A stretch of DNA of 64,000 bases from Hyphomonadaceae bacterium (GCA_013001295.1 JABDMW010000028.1:124001-188000); one strand, 5' to 3'; counted from the first letter of the stretch, positions 48,606-57,436 are shown. Program-made: numbers and translations. The notes: generated from the letters alone by a model not told the origin.

Positions 48606-49289
48606 ATGGATCAAATTGTGGAAGGCGGCGGATTGTTGACGGCGAAAACCAAAAAATCGCGCAAGGAACGTATTCTTGACGCCGCCGAAGAATTGTTCGC
48701 AGATAGTGGTTATGATGGCGTAACCCTTCGCCAGATTGCAAAAGCGGCGAAAGTTGACGTTGCTCTCGCCAGTTATCATTACGGCCGGAAACGCGAATTG
48801 TTCGATGCGGTTCTGTATCGACGGGCGGAAGTCCTGAATCAGGTGCGCAATGACGCCCTTGATACCTGTATTGCCACCGCCAAAGACGGCAAGCCGACGG
48901 TTGAAGCGATTATTGAAGCGTATCTTCGGCCCCTGGGTGAAATTCAGGCATCCGCCGACGGCGGGTGGAGACACTATCTCGCATTGATCGCTTGGGTGAA
49001 CAACTCGCCAAAAATGGGCGGCGAATTGATGACCAGGTATTTCAACCCGCTGGTATCGAGGTTCATCGACGCCTTGCGTCTGGCGCTTCCCGATGCGGAT
49101 GAGCAAGCTTTGTACTGGGGTTACCATTACCTCTCCGGCGCATTAACTCTTACATTTGCCGACACCCATCGCTTGGATACTTTGTCGAAAGGCACGGCCA
49201 TCTCATCCGATTTCAAAACCGGATATGCGCACATGATCCCATTCATTGCCGCCGGCATGAAAGCGATATGCGCGAATGGGAAACCTTAA
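48606..49289 (+). CDS. TetR-family transcriptional regulator
   Basis: 227 residues from the ATG at 48606 (the open frame is longer, but its first part overlaps the ligase gene on the other strand). N-terminal helix-turn-helix: RKERILDAAEELFADSGYDGVTLRQIAKAAKVDVALASYHYGRKRELFDAV, where the DNA-recognition part is ASYHYGRK. The C-terminal TetR_C domain (YLRPLGEIQASADGGWRHYLALIAWV) would bind the inducer. It is transcribed away from the ligase operon, with 52 bases between start codons, so it probably represses this operon and itself. Its 3' end overlaps the convergent TonB receptor gene by 4 bases. Confidence 0.92.
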   Translation: MDQIVEGGGLLTAKTKKSRKERILDAAEELFADSGYDGVTLRQIAKAAKVDVALASYHYGRKRELFDAVLYRRAEVLNQVRNDALDTCIATAKDGKPTVEAIIEAYLRPLGEIQASADGGWRHYLALIAWVNNSPKMGGELMTRYFNPLVSRFIDALRLALPDADEQALYWGYHYLSGALTLTFADTHRLDTLSKGTAISSDFKTGYAHMIPFIAAGMKAICANGKP

Positions 49290-51550
49290 TACTTAAAGCC
49301 AAGCGTTGCTGTCACTGTGCGAGGTGCCCGGTGGAAAGCCTGATAGGCGCCGTCTATACCAAGCTGGCTCGGTGAGACGAAATTGTAGGCCGCCACACGC
49401 GCGCGCTCATCGGTCAGATTGCGTCCATAGATGCCGAACATCCAACGGTCATTTTCGCTTGTCCATGTCGCACCTAGATCAAACACTGTGTACGGCGTTG
49501 GATCCAAGGCCGGGCCGCCTTCGGGGAAGGTAGCGTTTTGGTTCGGACCGAAACCGGCATTCGGTACATTGAACAGGAAATATTCATCTCGGTAGGACGC
49601 GGAGCCCGTAAACAATATGCTGCCTTTATCAGCCAGATCATGATCGTACGTAAATCCGAAGCGTGATGTAATTTCAGGTGTGTTTTGAGTCACAAACCCG
49701 CTGGCGATATTCATGCCTGCAGAAATGATTTCTTGGATTTCCGCGTCTATATAGCCTGCCATACCTGTTAAGGTGAAATTATCTGACAAGCGGATTGCAC
49801 CTTCGAGTTCAATACCTTTATACTTGGATTTGCCAGCATTAAATACGGATGAGACGAACGTATCATTGACGTTATCATTATCCGTATCGACGCCTTGCTG
49901 CACCGTTATTTGTTGATCTTTGTAATCTGCAATAAATCCGGCAACGCTATATGTCAGACGGTTGTCGAAAAGATTACCTTTGACGCCGACTTCATAGCTG
50001 TCGACTGTTTCCGGTCCAAAACCTTCTTGTGACAAGCCAAGCGGATCAAGATCGGCGCGGGCCCGCGGGTCAAAGCCACCCGCTTTAAATCCTTGCGAGA
50101 ACGAAGCATACAGATTTGTGTTTTCGCTGGCCTTAAAATTGATAGCTACCCGAGGTGTAAACTCGGAGTCCTTGCGCTCAAGGTCGGTATAACCAGTTTG
50201 TGTAGCGAGGAATAGTGACCCGGTATTCGCCGGATCAAATGAAGTTGAACCAAGGCCGAGCCAGACTTCGCGTGTTACGTCAGCAACGGTCTTGTCTTCG
50301 GTATAGCGTGCCCCGAGGGAGAGGCTAAGCGCGTCAGTGAAGTCATATGTGAAATCAGCATAGGCCGACAGATTTTCTTTGGTCTGATCACCAGCCTGAT
50401 AAATGGTCAGACCCAAACCGCCGAGGATAACATCGAAGTCACCAGAGGCTGATCCATCCAGGTAATAGACGCCCGCAACACCATTCAACCGGTCGCTTGA
50501 ATACAGAAGCTGGAATTCCTGGCTCAATTGATCATCCTGATATTTGGCCGGTACATCGAAATCCGGCTGCGGCAAGGCGTCAAAATCGATCGGAGTTACG
50601 GTTTCCCCTTCGCGGTAGGCGGTGATTGACTTCAAAGTAATAGCATCGCTGGCGTCCCAGGTTATGGTTCCAGAAATACCCTTGGTTTTTACCTCGTTAA
50701 GGTCGCCGGCGCCGCCGCGTGTATCATATTCGTTTTCAGTGACGGCGAGCGTTCGATCGGCACTCGGGAGCAATCTATGACCATGCTTCGCATTGGAGTC
50801 ATCATCCGTCATATCTGCGGCAATGCGAATATTGAATTCATCGCTCGGCGCCCATTCCGCACTGACACGGCCAGCTAGGATTTCTTTATTATAATGCTCT
50901 GCACCGGTGCTTAGATTTTCACCAAACCCGTCGCGTTTGTAGTTAGCAATAGCGGCACCGATAGCAAACCTATCTGATACTGGGATTGAACCCGAAACAA
51001 TCTGGTCAAATTGTCCATAACTGCCGACACTGACGCGAGCATTTAACTTCGGCGCGTCCATGTCCAAGCCTTTTGTCACGTATTTGATCGCGCCACCAAT
51101 GGTGTTTCGGCCATAAAGCGTGCCTTGTGGGCCCCGCAAGACCTCCACGCGTTCGACATCGAAAATATCCAGAACCGCGCCTTGTGGTCGGGCAATATAT
51201 ATGTCGTCTACATAAATGCCGACGCCGGGCTCAAACCCCCAAAGTGGGTCTTGCTGGCCAACACCACGTATAAAAGCAATGACGGTAGAACTGGAACCCC
51301 GAGCGACTTCGATCGTGGCGTTGGGAGTGATTTTTTGAACATCAGTGATATCGATGGCACCAATTTCCTCAAGATAATCGCCGGATACAGCTGTAACAGA
51401 CACTGGCACATCCTGGATACTTTGTGCGCGCCGCTGCGCTGTAACGATGATCTCGTCACCGCCTGCTTGTGCGTAAGCCGGGATAGCGCTTGCAACCGCG
51501 CCCAGAACTAAGAGTGATGATGAAAAACTGAGTGCTTTGCGTTGTGACAT
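49286..51550 (-). CDS. TonB-dependent receptor
   Basis: 754 residues from the ATG at 51550, which has AGGGGAC in front. Signal peptide ends at AIPAYAQA. TonB box and plug follow (EIIVTAQRRAQSIQDVPVSVTAV, then GVGQQDPLWGFEPGVGIYVDDIYIARPQG), then a 22-strand barrel ending in TATLGFKY. The GVYVDD-type plug and FERVEVLRGPQGTLYGRNTIGGAI are typical of the alphaproteobacterial family that takes up hydrophobic or aromatic nutrients rather than classical siderophores. The gene is convergent with TetR, but its nearness to the ligase operon suggests a shared substrate. Confidence 0.94.
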   Translation of the reverse strand: MSQRKALSFSSSLLVLGAVASAIPAYAQAGGDEIIVTAQRRAQSIQDVPVSVTAVSGDYLEEIGAIDITDVQKITPNATIEVARGSSSTVIAFIRGVGQQDPLWGFEPGVGIYVDDIYIARPQGAVLDIFDVERVEVLRGPQGTLYGRNTIGGAIKYVTKGLDMDAPKLNARVSVGSYGQFDQIVSGSIPVSDRFAIGAAIANYKRDGFGENLSTGAEHYNKEILAGRVSAEWAPSDEFNIRIAADMTDDDSNAKHGHRLLPSADRTLAVTENEYDTRGGAGDLNEVKTKGISGTITWDASDAITLKSITAYREGETVTPIDFDALPQPDFDVPAKYQDDQLSQEFQLLYSSDRLNGVAGVYYLDGSASGDFDVILGGLGLTIYQAGDQTKENLSAYADFTYDFTDALSLSLGARYTEDKTVADVTREVWLGLGSTSFDPANTGSLFLATQTGYTDLERKDSEFTPRVAINFKASENTNLYASFSQGFKAGGFDPRARADLDPLGLSQEGFGPETVDSYEVGVKGNLFDNRLTYSVAGFIADYKDQQITVQQGVDTDNDNVNDTFVSSVFNAGKSKYKGIELEGAIRLSDNFTLTGMAGYIDAEIQEIISAGMNIASGFVTQNTPEITSRFGFTYDHDLADKGSILFTGSASYRDEYFLFNVPNAGFGPNQNATFPEGGPALDPTPYTVFDLGATWTSENDRWMFGIYGRNLTDERARVAAYNFVSPSQLGIDGAYQAFHRAPRTVTATLGFKY

Positions 51551-51833
51551 AAGTGTCCCCTGTATCGATATGTTATTGGTTATAAAATTCAACAAATGTT
51601 CAATTTCAACAGTTGTTGAATAACAGAGCGCAATGATTTGTCAATTGTGCTTTCATCGAAAAATCCCGAGCGTGTTAAAATTGCCACATGAGCTCCGGTA
51701 CTGAATATTGACGGGGAATCTTGGTTGACCTGAAACATGTTTGGACAAGAAAACCTTGATTTGACCCTATTTCCGGCAAAGCCCTGCCGCATTCCGCCCT
51801 GATACTGACACACATACAAAAAAGGAGACGGTG
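51551..51833. other. Region between the TonB receptor and the lipoprotein pair
   Basis: About 280 bases. It holds the leader of the TonB receptor gene on the left, the 32-nt repeat copy at 51756-51787 and the promoter region of the lipoprotein gene on the right. An open frame on the minus strand begins inside the repeat and has no recognisable features. Confidence 0.45.
51756..51787. repeat. 32-nt direct repeat, right copy
   Basis: Same orientation as 43909-43940, 28 of 32 bases identical. On the right edge of the accessory cluster, upstream of the first paralogous lipoprotein gene. The pair is 7.85 kb apart. Confidence 0.6.
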
Positions 51834-52580
51834 ATGAAACGGGTTTTTAAAGCACTAACGGCGATATCGACTGTTCTTACCTTGAACGCCTGTTCGGCGC
51901 ATACGCAACTGACGTCCGGAAATGACTATCTCAGCCGGTATACGCCAAGTCAGGCCCGATTATCATCGACCATAGATCAGGATGTCCGCGAAATTGCGAC
52001 GATTGAGCCCAATTTACAATTTCCCGCCCGTATTGGGCTTGCTCGCATCGAGCGTGGCCAATTGACCAATGCACCGGTCGATGAACTGGCGTCTTGGAGC
52101 AAACTCAGCGATGAATTGGGCCCTGCTTACGGCGAATTCGTTCCGGTCAGTCCGTTTATCGCGTCGATGGTCAGACCCGAAGATACAAAATTACGCACTG
52201 AGCACGTTGTCTCAGACATCCGCCGTGCCAGCGCCCGCCAACATCTCGATTATGTCCTCGTATATGAAGTTAGCAATAAAACGGAAAATGATAGCAACGC
52301 CCTGTCCCTGGGCGATCTGACTATTCTGGGACTGTATGTGCTGCCAAGCCGCAATATCAAAGTCGAGAGCACTGCCAGCGCCCTCCTCCTTGATGTGCGC
52401 AATGGCTATCCCTATGGCACGGCTACAGCATTCGCAGAAGCCAAGAAGGTCGCGACTCGGGCCGGATCGGGGTCGTACCGTCAAAAACTTAACGATACGA
52501 CGAAACTGGATGCCGTCATCAATCTAACCGATGAGGTCGAGGTCATGTTCGAGGAATTGTATCGGGAATTAACGGACTGA
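51834..52580 (+). CDS. Lipoprotein of unknown family (first of a tandem pair)
   Basis: 248 residues from the ATG at 51834, preceded by GGAGACG. Lipobox TLNACSAH. The mature part is about 225 residues with the pattern FPARIGLARIERGQLTNAP, HLDYVLVYEV and ASALLLDVRNGYPYG. The adjacent gene encodes the same pattern, so they form a duplicated pair. The first motif block (IGLARI) and central 'DYVLVY' strand resemble a small periplasmic fold, but I cannot name the family. A DUF of the lipoprotein type is likely. Signs of a shared promoter: 156 bases between them. Confidence 0.65.
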   Translation: MKRVFKALTAISTVLTLNACSAHTQLTSGNDYLSRYTPSQARLSSTIDQDVREIATIEPNLQFPARIGLARIERGQLTNAPVDELASWSKLSDELGPAYGEFVPVSPFIASMVRPEDTKLRTEHVVSDIRRASARQHLDYVLVYEVSNKTENDSNALSLGDLTILGLYVLPSRNIKVESTASALLLDVRNGYPYGTATAFAEAKKVATRAGSGSYRQKLNDTTKLDAVINLTDEVEVMFEELYRELTD

Positions 52581-52736
52581 CCACATTTCCCGCCTTATTT
52601 CAGATTTCCGTCATATTCTCGCAAATCATTGACATAATTGAGGAAAATTGCCGCTAAATCAGCAAAATCACAGCAAATCCACGCCCTATTGCCCGCCTAT
52701 ACCGAAATCATAGGAAACCAACTGGAGGGCATAACA

Positions 52737-53384
52737 ATGCAAACATTTTTAAAGACAACAACCTTTACCGCGATCGCAAGCTTAATGATCGGGATGAGCG
52801 CCAGCGCGCTGATCATCGAAAGTCCGATCAAGAAAGAGCTTAAATTAATTCAGGACATGTCGTTTGCGACGCAGCCCACTCAAGAACCCATATTTAACAC
52901 CAATGCCAAAATTGGCGTAGCGCGCCTGGATAATGGCCGACTGATCCCTGCCCCATTGAGTGAGTTGCTGGACTGGCAGTTCCTGGACAAACGGTCGGTC
53001 GTGAATTTCGAACCGATCAGTCCCGCGGCCGTGATCAAAAACATCCCGGAGGTGCCGATGGGCGGTCGCGACAGCGATAACAAGCTGGACGAAATCCGCA
53101 TGACGGCTGCGGACTTAAAAATGGATTATGTACTCGTCTACGGCTTGGGAAAAGATGCCCTTTGGGGCTGCTTTGGTGGCAAGGCGTTGCTGGAGACCGG
53201 TTTTCAATTTGATGAAAACACGGTGTCTCCGCGCGCCGGGGCTAAAGCCCTCCTCGTAGATACATATAGCGGAAAAATCTTCGGCGAAGTGACGTCGGAA
53301 CTGATCGAATTCGGAGTCGGCGATCTAACAGATAAAGTCGACGCCTTGATCAAAGTCCTAATCTCCAATGAGGGTCAGGTCTAA
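52737..53384 (+). CDS. Exported protein of the same unknown family (second of a tandem pair)
   Basis: 215 residues from the ATG at 52737, with GGAGGGC in front (longer frame upstream lacks a start site). N-terminal segment MQTFLKTTTFTAIASLMI is a signal peptide, but with no lipobox cysteine, so it is probably periplasmic or cleaved by signal peptidase I. It shares with its neighbour the blocks AKIGVARLDNGRLIPAP, MDYVLVYGLGKD and AKALLVDTYSGKIFGE. The paired copies differ mainly at the N-terminus (lipid anchor versus free), suggesting two forms of one envelope protein. Function unknown. Confidence 0.65.
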   Translation: MQTFLKTTTFTAIASLMIGMSASALIIESPIKKELKLIQDMSFATQPTQEPIFNTNAKIGVARLDNGRLIPAPLSELLDWQFLDKRSVVNFEPISPAAVIKNIPEVPMGGRDSDNKLDEIRMTAADLKMDYVLVYGLGKDALWGCFGGKALLETGFQFDENTVSPRAGAKALLVDTYSGKIFGEVTSELIEFGVGDLTDKVDALIKVLISNEGQV

Positions 53385-53400
53385 CGGACCCTCTTCCTCA

Positions 53401-53446
53401 GCATGGGCGGCTTACCCTCCCGTCAGCAATGCGAAGCTGCCCATGC
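53401..53446. terminator. Hairpin between convergent genes
   Basis: GCATGGGCGGCTT (53401-53413) pairs with AAGCTGCCCATGC (53434-53446), 12 of 13 bases, around a 20-base loop. There is no strong T-run, so it could slow or stop transcription from either side without being a classical terminator. Confidence 0.45.
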
Positions 53447-53463
53447 GCCCTTTCTTCAGAGCA

Positions 53464-53700
53464 TTAGGCCTCGGACGTATATTCGCCGGATAAAACTTCG
53501 TTTTTAGCGGCTTCCATGACAACCTCTTCCAAAGCCTTATCATCGGCAATTTCGCCCTTTTTGGGCTTTTCCTTAGTGACATGAAATGGATCAGATGCGG
53601 GCTTCTTGCCGGTAAATGCCTGGGCAGTGAATGTGTCTTTCTCCCATTCGCCTTTGACCGTGTATTTCTTGCCATCGTGCTCAAATTTCATAGATTTCAT
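53464..53700 (-). CDS. Small charged protein of unknown function
   Basis: 78 residues from the ATG at 53700, with GGAG upstream; a Met three codons later is a second choice. Lys/Glu-rich and without a signal peptide or membrane segment, so cytoplasmic. Pattern: KKYTVKGEWEKDTFTAQAF then a charged C-terminal helix (KALEEVVMEAAKNEVLSG). Resembles a small beta-rich domain plus helix; no family recognised. It lies downstream of the zinc-ribbon gene after about 140 bases. Confidence 0.55.
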   Translation of the reverse strand: MKSMKFEHDGKKYTVKGEWEKDTFTAQAFTGKKPASDPFHVTKEKPKKGEIADDKALEEVVMEAAKNEVLSGEYTSEA

Positions 53701-53840
53701 CTCAGGTCTCCCATTGGTATTCTTTTGTGACAGAACGCTCTGCCGTTTACTGGTTTTATATTTAGGTTCCGCGAACTTATTTCAAGGGGCCCACGCACAT
53801 TTATGCAGTCTTTTCAACGCAATACGCGGGCCAACCCCGA

Positions 53841-54269
53841 TTAACGGCGGATTGAATCGATAAAATCGAGAATTGATTGCACCCGACCTACTTTATCCGG
53901 CTGAAGCCGTTCATAAAACTGCTCAAGTGCTTCGAGCTCTCCCGCATCTAACCACATGCCACATCCTTTCGGACAGGTATCGATTTGGATTTGCGAATTA
54001 AACCCGTATTCCTTTTTAACCAAATCAGACGCGCATTTGACGCATTTATAGGTGCCTTCCTGCTTTGACTTGGCGAGTGCGAATGCACGTGCCACATCGT
54101 TTTCAGGTTTCGCCAGTTCTTCGCTGTAATCAAGGATAGTCAGGCGTTGGATTTTATCCAATTCGCCCGGATCCAGCCACACGCCCCAACAGGACGGGCA
54201 TCGATCGATTTTGAAATATCCTTCGTAGGATTCTTCAGTCAGTGTGAAATCATCTACCGGACATTTCAT
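53841..54269 (-). CDS. Zinc-ribbon protein (zf-TFIIB type)
   Basis: 142 residues with two zinc-ribbon units. The first has C3 with the CPVD variant plus C24 and C27 in CPSCWGVWLDPGEL; the second has C76, C79, C99 and C103 in CPKGCGMWLDAGELE. WLDxGEL is the family signature. The first unit, like many members, has an aspartate in place of one cysteine. Function unknown, perhaps a nucleic-acid or metal handler. Follows yebC on the same strand after 11 bases. Confidence 0.85.
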   Translation of the reverse strand: MKCPVDDFTLTEESYEGYFKIDRCPSCWGVWLDPGELDKIQRLTILDYSEELAKPENDVARAFALAKSKQEGTYKCVKCASDLVKKEYGFNSQIQIDTCPKGCGMWLDAGELEALEQFYERLQPDKVGRVQSILDFIDSIRR

Positions 54270-54280
54270 AATCTTGTTCC

Positions 54281-55054
54281 CTATTCGTCGAGGGCTGCCA
54301 TGGCCGCTTCAGACATTTCGAGATTATGATAAACGTTTTGCACATCATCACAATCTTCCAGTGCGTCGATTAAGCGCACGACCTGCGCGGCTTTGTCCGG
54401 TGCATCGATATCGTTTTGGGCTTTCCAGATCAGATTGATCGACTTGGCCTCACCAAATGTTTTTTCCAGTTCCGCCGCAACCGCACCTAAATCATCGCGT
54501 GCGGTCAGGATCGTATGAACGGGTTCGTACTCGTCATATTCATCCGTGTTCGGTTCGTCCGTTTCACAATCCTCAGCTCCGGCTTCAATTGCGGCTTCCA
54601 TCATCGTGTCTTCATCGGTTTTATCGAGCGGGTATTCAATCTTGCCGACCTGATCAAACATAAAGGCTACCGATCCGGTTTCACCAAGATTACCACCATT
54701 TTTTGAAAATGCGGTCCGCACTTCCATCGCGGCACGGTTTCTGTTGTCAGTTGAACATTCAACAATCAGGCCAATACCTGACGGCCCAAAACCTTCATAG
54801 CGAATTTCTTCGTAATCATCGCCTTCGCCGCCAGCACCTTTGTTGATGGCCCGTTGGATATTGTCTTTGGGCATAGATTGCCCTTTGGCATTGTTGATTG
54901 CCAGACGCAGACGTGGATTCATATCCGGATCACCCCCGCCAAGTTTCGCGGCGATTGCAATATCTTTAGCCAATTTTGAAAACAGTTTTGAGCGCAGCTT
55001 GTCCTGACGGCCTTTGCGATGCTGAATATTGGCCCATTTTGAGTGTCCGGCCAT
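54281..55054 (-). CDS. yebC: YebC/PmpR-family regulatory protein
   Basis: 257 residues, full length. [32 protein letters not shown] is the classic start, and [21 protein letters not shown] lies in the middle. The family binds ribosome or DNA; members help with difficult proline-stretch translation or act as quorum-sensing regulators. In this window it is in a block with YmdB and cyclo-ligase. Also an ordinary partner of the ruv region, though here it lies 14 kb away. Confidence 0.96.
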   Translation of the reverse strand: MAGHSKWANIQHRKGRQDKLRSKLFSKLAKDIAIAAKLGGGDPDMNPRLRLAINNAKGQSMPKDNIQRAINKGAGGEGDDYEEIRYEGFGPSGIGLIVECSTDNRNRAAMEVRTAFSKNGGNLGETGSVAFMFDQVGKIEYPLDKTDEDTMMEAAIEAGAEDCETDEPNTDEYDEYEPVHTILTARDDLGAVAAELEKTFGEAKSINLIWKAQNDIDAPDKAAQVVRLIDALEDCDDVQNVYHNLEMSEAAMAALDE

Positions 55055-55125
55055 AATGCCCTCCGAGTCGTTAAAAGGTGTTTTGAGCGTATGTAACGCA
55101 AGCTATTTAATGCTTCAAGCCATGG

Positions 55126-55941
55126 TTACAAGGTAGGAATGGTTGTTTGCAGCAACGCGCCAACCCGGATAGGTTCGGCGCGCACCGCCAGTCCAGTTTT
55201 ATTATCGGTTTCGACAAAGACGCCGCACACCGTGCCCTCATCCGTTCCCGGTGTAAATCGGCCACCACGCATCCGCGTCGTAAATCGGCGCATCGGCTCT
55301 TCCTTGTCCATGCCGATCACGCCGCCATAGTCTCCGCACATACCAGCATCGGATTGATAAGCGGTGCCGTTTGGCAAGATACGCGTGTCCGCACTGGGCA
55401 CGTGTTGGTGCGTACCAACAACGAGACTGGCCCGCCCATCGCAGAAATGCCCCATGGCGTTTTTCTCAGACGTGGCTTCGGCGTGAATATCGACCAGAAT
55501 GGCATCTGCCACATCGATCAACGGGCAATTATCGAGGGCCTCGCCGATCGCCAGAAATGGGTCATCAAGCGCATCCATAAACACACGACCCAGTACATTG
55601 ACCACCATAAATTTATAAGTGCCGATGTCATAAACATTTACGCCCAATCCCGGCGCTGTTCCTGGCGGATAATTCACAGGCCTTAAAAGTCGAGTCTCGC
55701 GCTCAATAAATGTTAGCGCGCCCGGATTATCGAAACTGTGATTGCCAAGCGTGATGACGTCGGCTCCGGCCTCATAAAGTTCGTTGGCGGTGCGTTCGGT
55801 GATACCAAATCCATTAGCAGCATTTTCACCGTTGATAACGACGGCATCGAGGTTCAAGTCCTCGCGCAGGCGCGGCACATATTTCGTTATAGCCCGGCGT
55901 CCCGAACGTCCAACCACGTCTCCAAAAAATGCAAACCGCAT
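55126..55941 (-). CDS. YmdB-type metallophosphoesterase (TIGR00282)
   Basis: 271 residues. Metal-binding residues: D in FFGDVVG (residues 5-11), N in INGENAANG, N and H in TLGNHSFD, and H in the later GTHQHVPSAD motif. This family includes the bacterial 2',3'-cyclic nucleotide phosphodiesterases of the YmdB branch, which in Bacillus affect biofilm formation. In alphaproteobacteria they are uncharacterised. The start is 1 base after the cyclo-ligase stop. Cytoplasmic. Confidence 0.92.
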   Translation of the reverse strand: MRFAFFGDVVGRSGRRAITKYVPRLREDLNLDAVVINGENAANGFGITERTANELYEAGADVITLGNHSFDNPGALTFIERETRLLRPVNYPPGTAPGLGVNVYDIGTYKFMVVNVLGRVFMDALDDPFLAIGEALDNCPLIDVADAILVDIHAEATSEKNAMGHFCDGRASLVVGTHQHVPSADTRILPNGTAYQSDAGMCGDYGGVIGMDKEEPMRRFTTRMRGGRFTPGTDEGTVCGVFVETDNKTGLAVRAEPIRVGALLQTTIPTL

Positions 55942-55942
55942 A

Positions 55943-56509
55943 CTAAAACTTTCTAAATTCCCGCTCGGTCAGAACCCCATCCAGCTTCTGATCATATTCA
56001 TCCGTGGGAACCAGCGGCACTTCTTGCGCAGCATAAGCCAAACCGCAAGCAAAGATTTCCTTTTGGGCCCGCAACGACTGTAGTGTTCGGTCATAAAACC
56101 CCCCACCATATCCGAGGCGATATCCGGAGGTGCTAAAGGCCAACATTGGGAGCAGCACGATATCGGGATCTACAATGTATGCTGTTTTTACCGGTTCGCG
56201 GGTATTGTAAGGCCCGCCGCGCAATTTATCGCCCGGCCGGTACAGCCGGAATTCCAAGGGATGAGCTGCCCGTTTAATGCAAGGCAATGCCAATTGATAT
56301 CCGGCATCAACAAGCGCGCCCGATAAGGGGCCGGGATTAAGTTCGCTTTGAATGGGGAGATATATCGCGACAATACCCGACTTTCGTCCGATCTCCGGCC
56401 AATACTGTATCAATTCGATCGCCGCCGCAGGTGTATCGATAGCGGCTTGCCGTCGGCTCATTTTCGCAGCGTTACGGGCTTTGGTCTTTTCGAGTGCTAA
56501 AAATGCCAT
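55943..56509 (-). CDS. 5-formyltetrahydrofolate cyclo-ligase
   Basis: 188 residues from the ATG at 56509; the frame runs 36 codons further into the 6S RNA region and is not used. ATP-binding and substrate loops are seen in RNAAKMSRRQAAI and LGYGGGFYDRTL (GYGxGYYD in other proteins). It converts 5-formyl-THF to methenyl-THF. The 6S RNA gene lies immediately upstream, the well-known neighbour of this gene in proteobacteria. Operon with ymdB downstream. Confidence 0.93.
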   Translation of the reverse strand: MAFLALEKTKARNAAKMSRRQAAIDTPAAAIELIQYWPEIGRKSGIVAIYLPIQSELNPGPLSGALVDAGYQLALPCIKRAAHPLEFRLYRPGDKLRGGPYNTREPVKTAYIVDPDIVLLPMLAFSTSGYRLGYGGGFYDRTLQSLRAQKEIFACGLAYAAQEVPLVPTDEYDQKLDGVLTEREFRKF

Positions 56510-56544
56510 GCGGGTTTTCGGACTGGATGTTTGTAAAGTGACGG

Positions 56545-56700
56545 CACCACAAATCCGTGGATCCAATAGTAACCTCGTGAACCTGAAGTACAGGTGGGCA
56601 CCGCGTAATCGGACCACGGTCCGGACAGAGGCAGCTCCCGAAGGTTGAGTTAAGGTCCCCAGGAAACGTGTCTCTCACGAGATCCGCAGCAACCGTCGAG
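56545..56700 (-). ncRNA. ssrS: 6S RNA
   Basis: Located between zapA and the 5-FTHF cyclo-ligase gene, the conserved place of 6S RNA. On the minus strand the two ends pair: GGATC and CTCGTGA at the 5' side (56675-56685) with TCACGAG (56574-56580) and GATCC (56559-56563), enclosing a large internal region with CTTCGGGAGCTGCCT, as expected for the long bubble that mimics an open promoter. 6S RNA binds sigma-70 RNA polymerase in stationary phase. Exact ends cannot be set from sequence alone. Confidence 0.72.
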
Positions 56701-56755
56701 CGGAATGTGGCGGTTTGGTCGGGAAATTACAAGCAAGCAATTGATTCGAGATCAA

Positions 56756-57118
56756 TTAATCTTCGTTCAAGCGTTCAGCCATACGTTCGATGCGGCGTGC
56801 GGCATCGGCAAGTGCGTTCGCTGCGGTATTTTCGGATTTTTGCGCTGCAGCCAGTGCGGCCTCGCCTTTTTTGCGAATTTCTACAGATAATGCTTCGGCT
56901 TGTGCGTCGAGGTTTTCACGTAGCTCGTCCAGTTCGTCGGTCATCGTTATGCCGGCCATCAACAAAAGTCTTTGATCGCCAATCTGACCAAATTGATTTG
57001 CAAGTGATTTGATACGTTCGTCCAGTCGTTGCCCCAGACGTTCGAGGCGTTCTTCCTCGCCATCGTCACATCCAAGCGCGTATTTACGTCCGTTAATTTC
57101 GAGACTGACCTTCCCCAT
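56756..57118 (-). CDS. zapA: Cell division protein ZapA
   Basis: 120 residues. EINGRKYALGCDDGEEERLERLGQRLDERI is the ZapA dimerisation head, followed by a long coiled coil (residues about 50-105). It bundles FtsZ filaments at the Z ring. A DUF4164 gene lies 3 bases upstream and the 6S RNA gene downstream, as usual in alphaproteobacteria. Confidence 0.95.
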   Translation of the reverse strand: MGKVSLEINGRKYALGCDDGEEERLERLGQRLDERIKSLANQFGQIGDQRLLLMAGITMTDELDELRENLDAQAEALSVEIRKKGEAALAAAQKSENTAANALADAARRIERMAERLNED

Positions 57119-57121
57119 CTC

Positions 57122-57436
57122 TTAACTCCCGTCGCCCAAAACATGAAGAACTTGAGAAATTACGGCGTCCAATTCAGCGGTTGTTTCATTGGCCAACGCG
57201 GCGAATTCTTTTTCCCGCTCTTTGAACTCATCCTCACGCGCTTTTGCTTCGTCAAGTTCTGTTGCCAATCGCGCCCGATCATTTTCAAAGGACTTGGACG
57301 CATCGACCTGGCGTTCCAATTCAGAAACCTTCGAAACAATAGGCGTAAGAGACGTCTCAAGCGTCTTGATCGCCCGTTGCAAACGATTGGCCGCTTCTTT
57401 CACAGCAGCGCCTGAATTTTCAGTTGATTGCGTCAT
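57122..57436 (-). CDS. DUF4164 coiled-coil protein
   Basis: 104 residues, almost entirely predicted coiled coil with regular heptads (LQRAIKTLETSLTPIVSKVSELERQVD). DUF4164 genes sit next to zapA throughout the alphaproteobacteria and probably work with ZapA, perhaps as a ZapB-like partner; this is inference from position. No signal peptide. Confidence 0.85.
   Translation of the reverse strand: MTQSTENSGAAVKEAANRLQRAIKTLETSLTPIVSKVSELERQVDASKSFENDRARLATELDEAKAREDEFKEREKEFAALANETTAELDAVISQVLHVLGDGS

Noticed and set aside
51589-51819. A 76-codon minus-strand frame upstream of the TonB receptor
   Set aside because: No ribosome site, no recognised features, and it starts close to the repeat copy; considered noise.
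53412-53684. A 90-codon frame overlapping the small charged protein
   Set aside because: Out of frame with the better supported 78-residue gene, which has a ribosome site.
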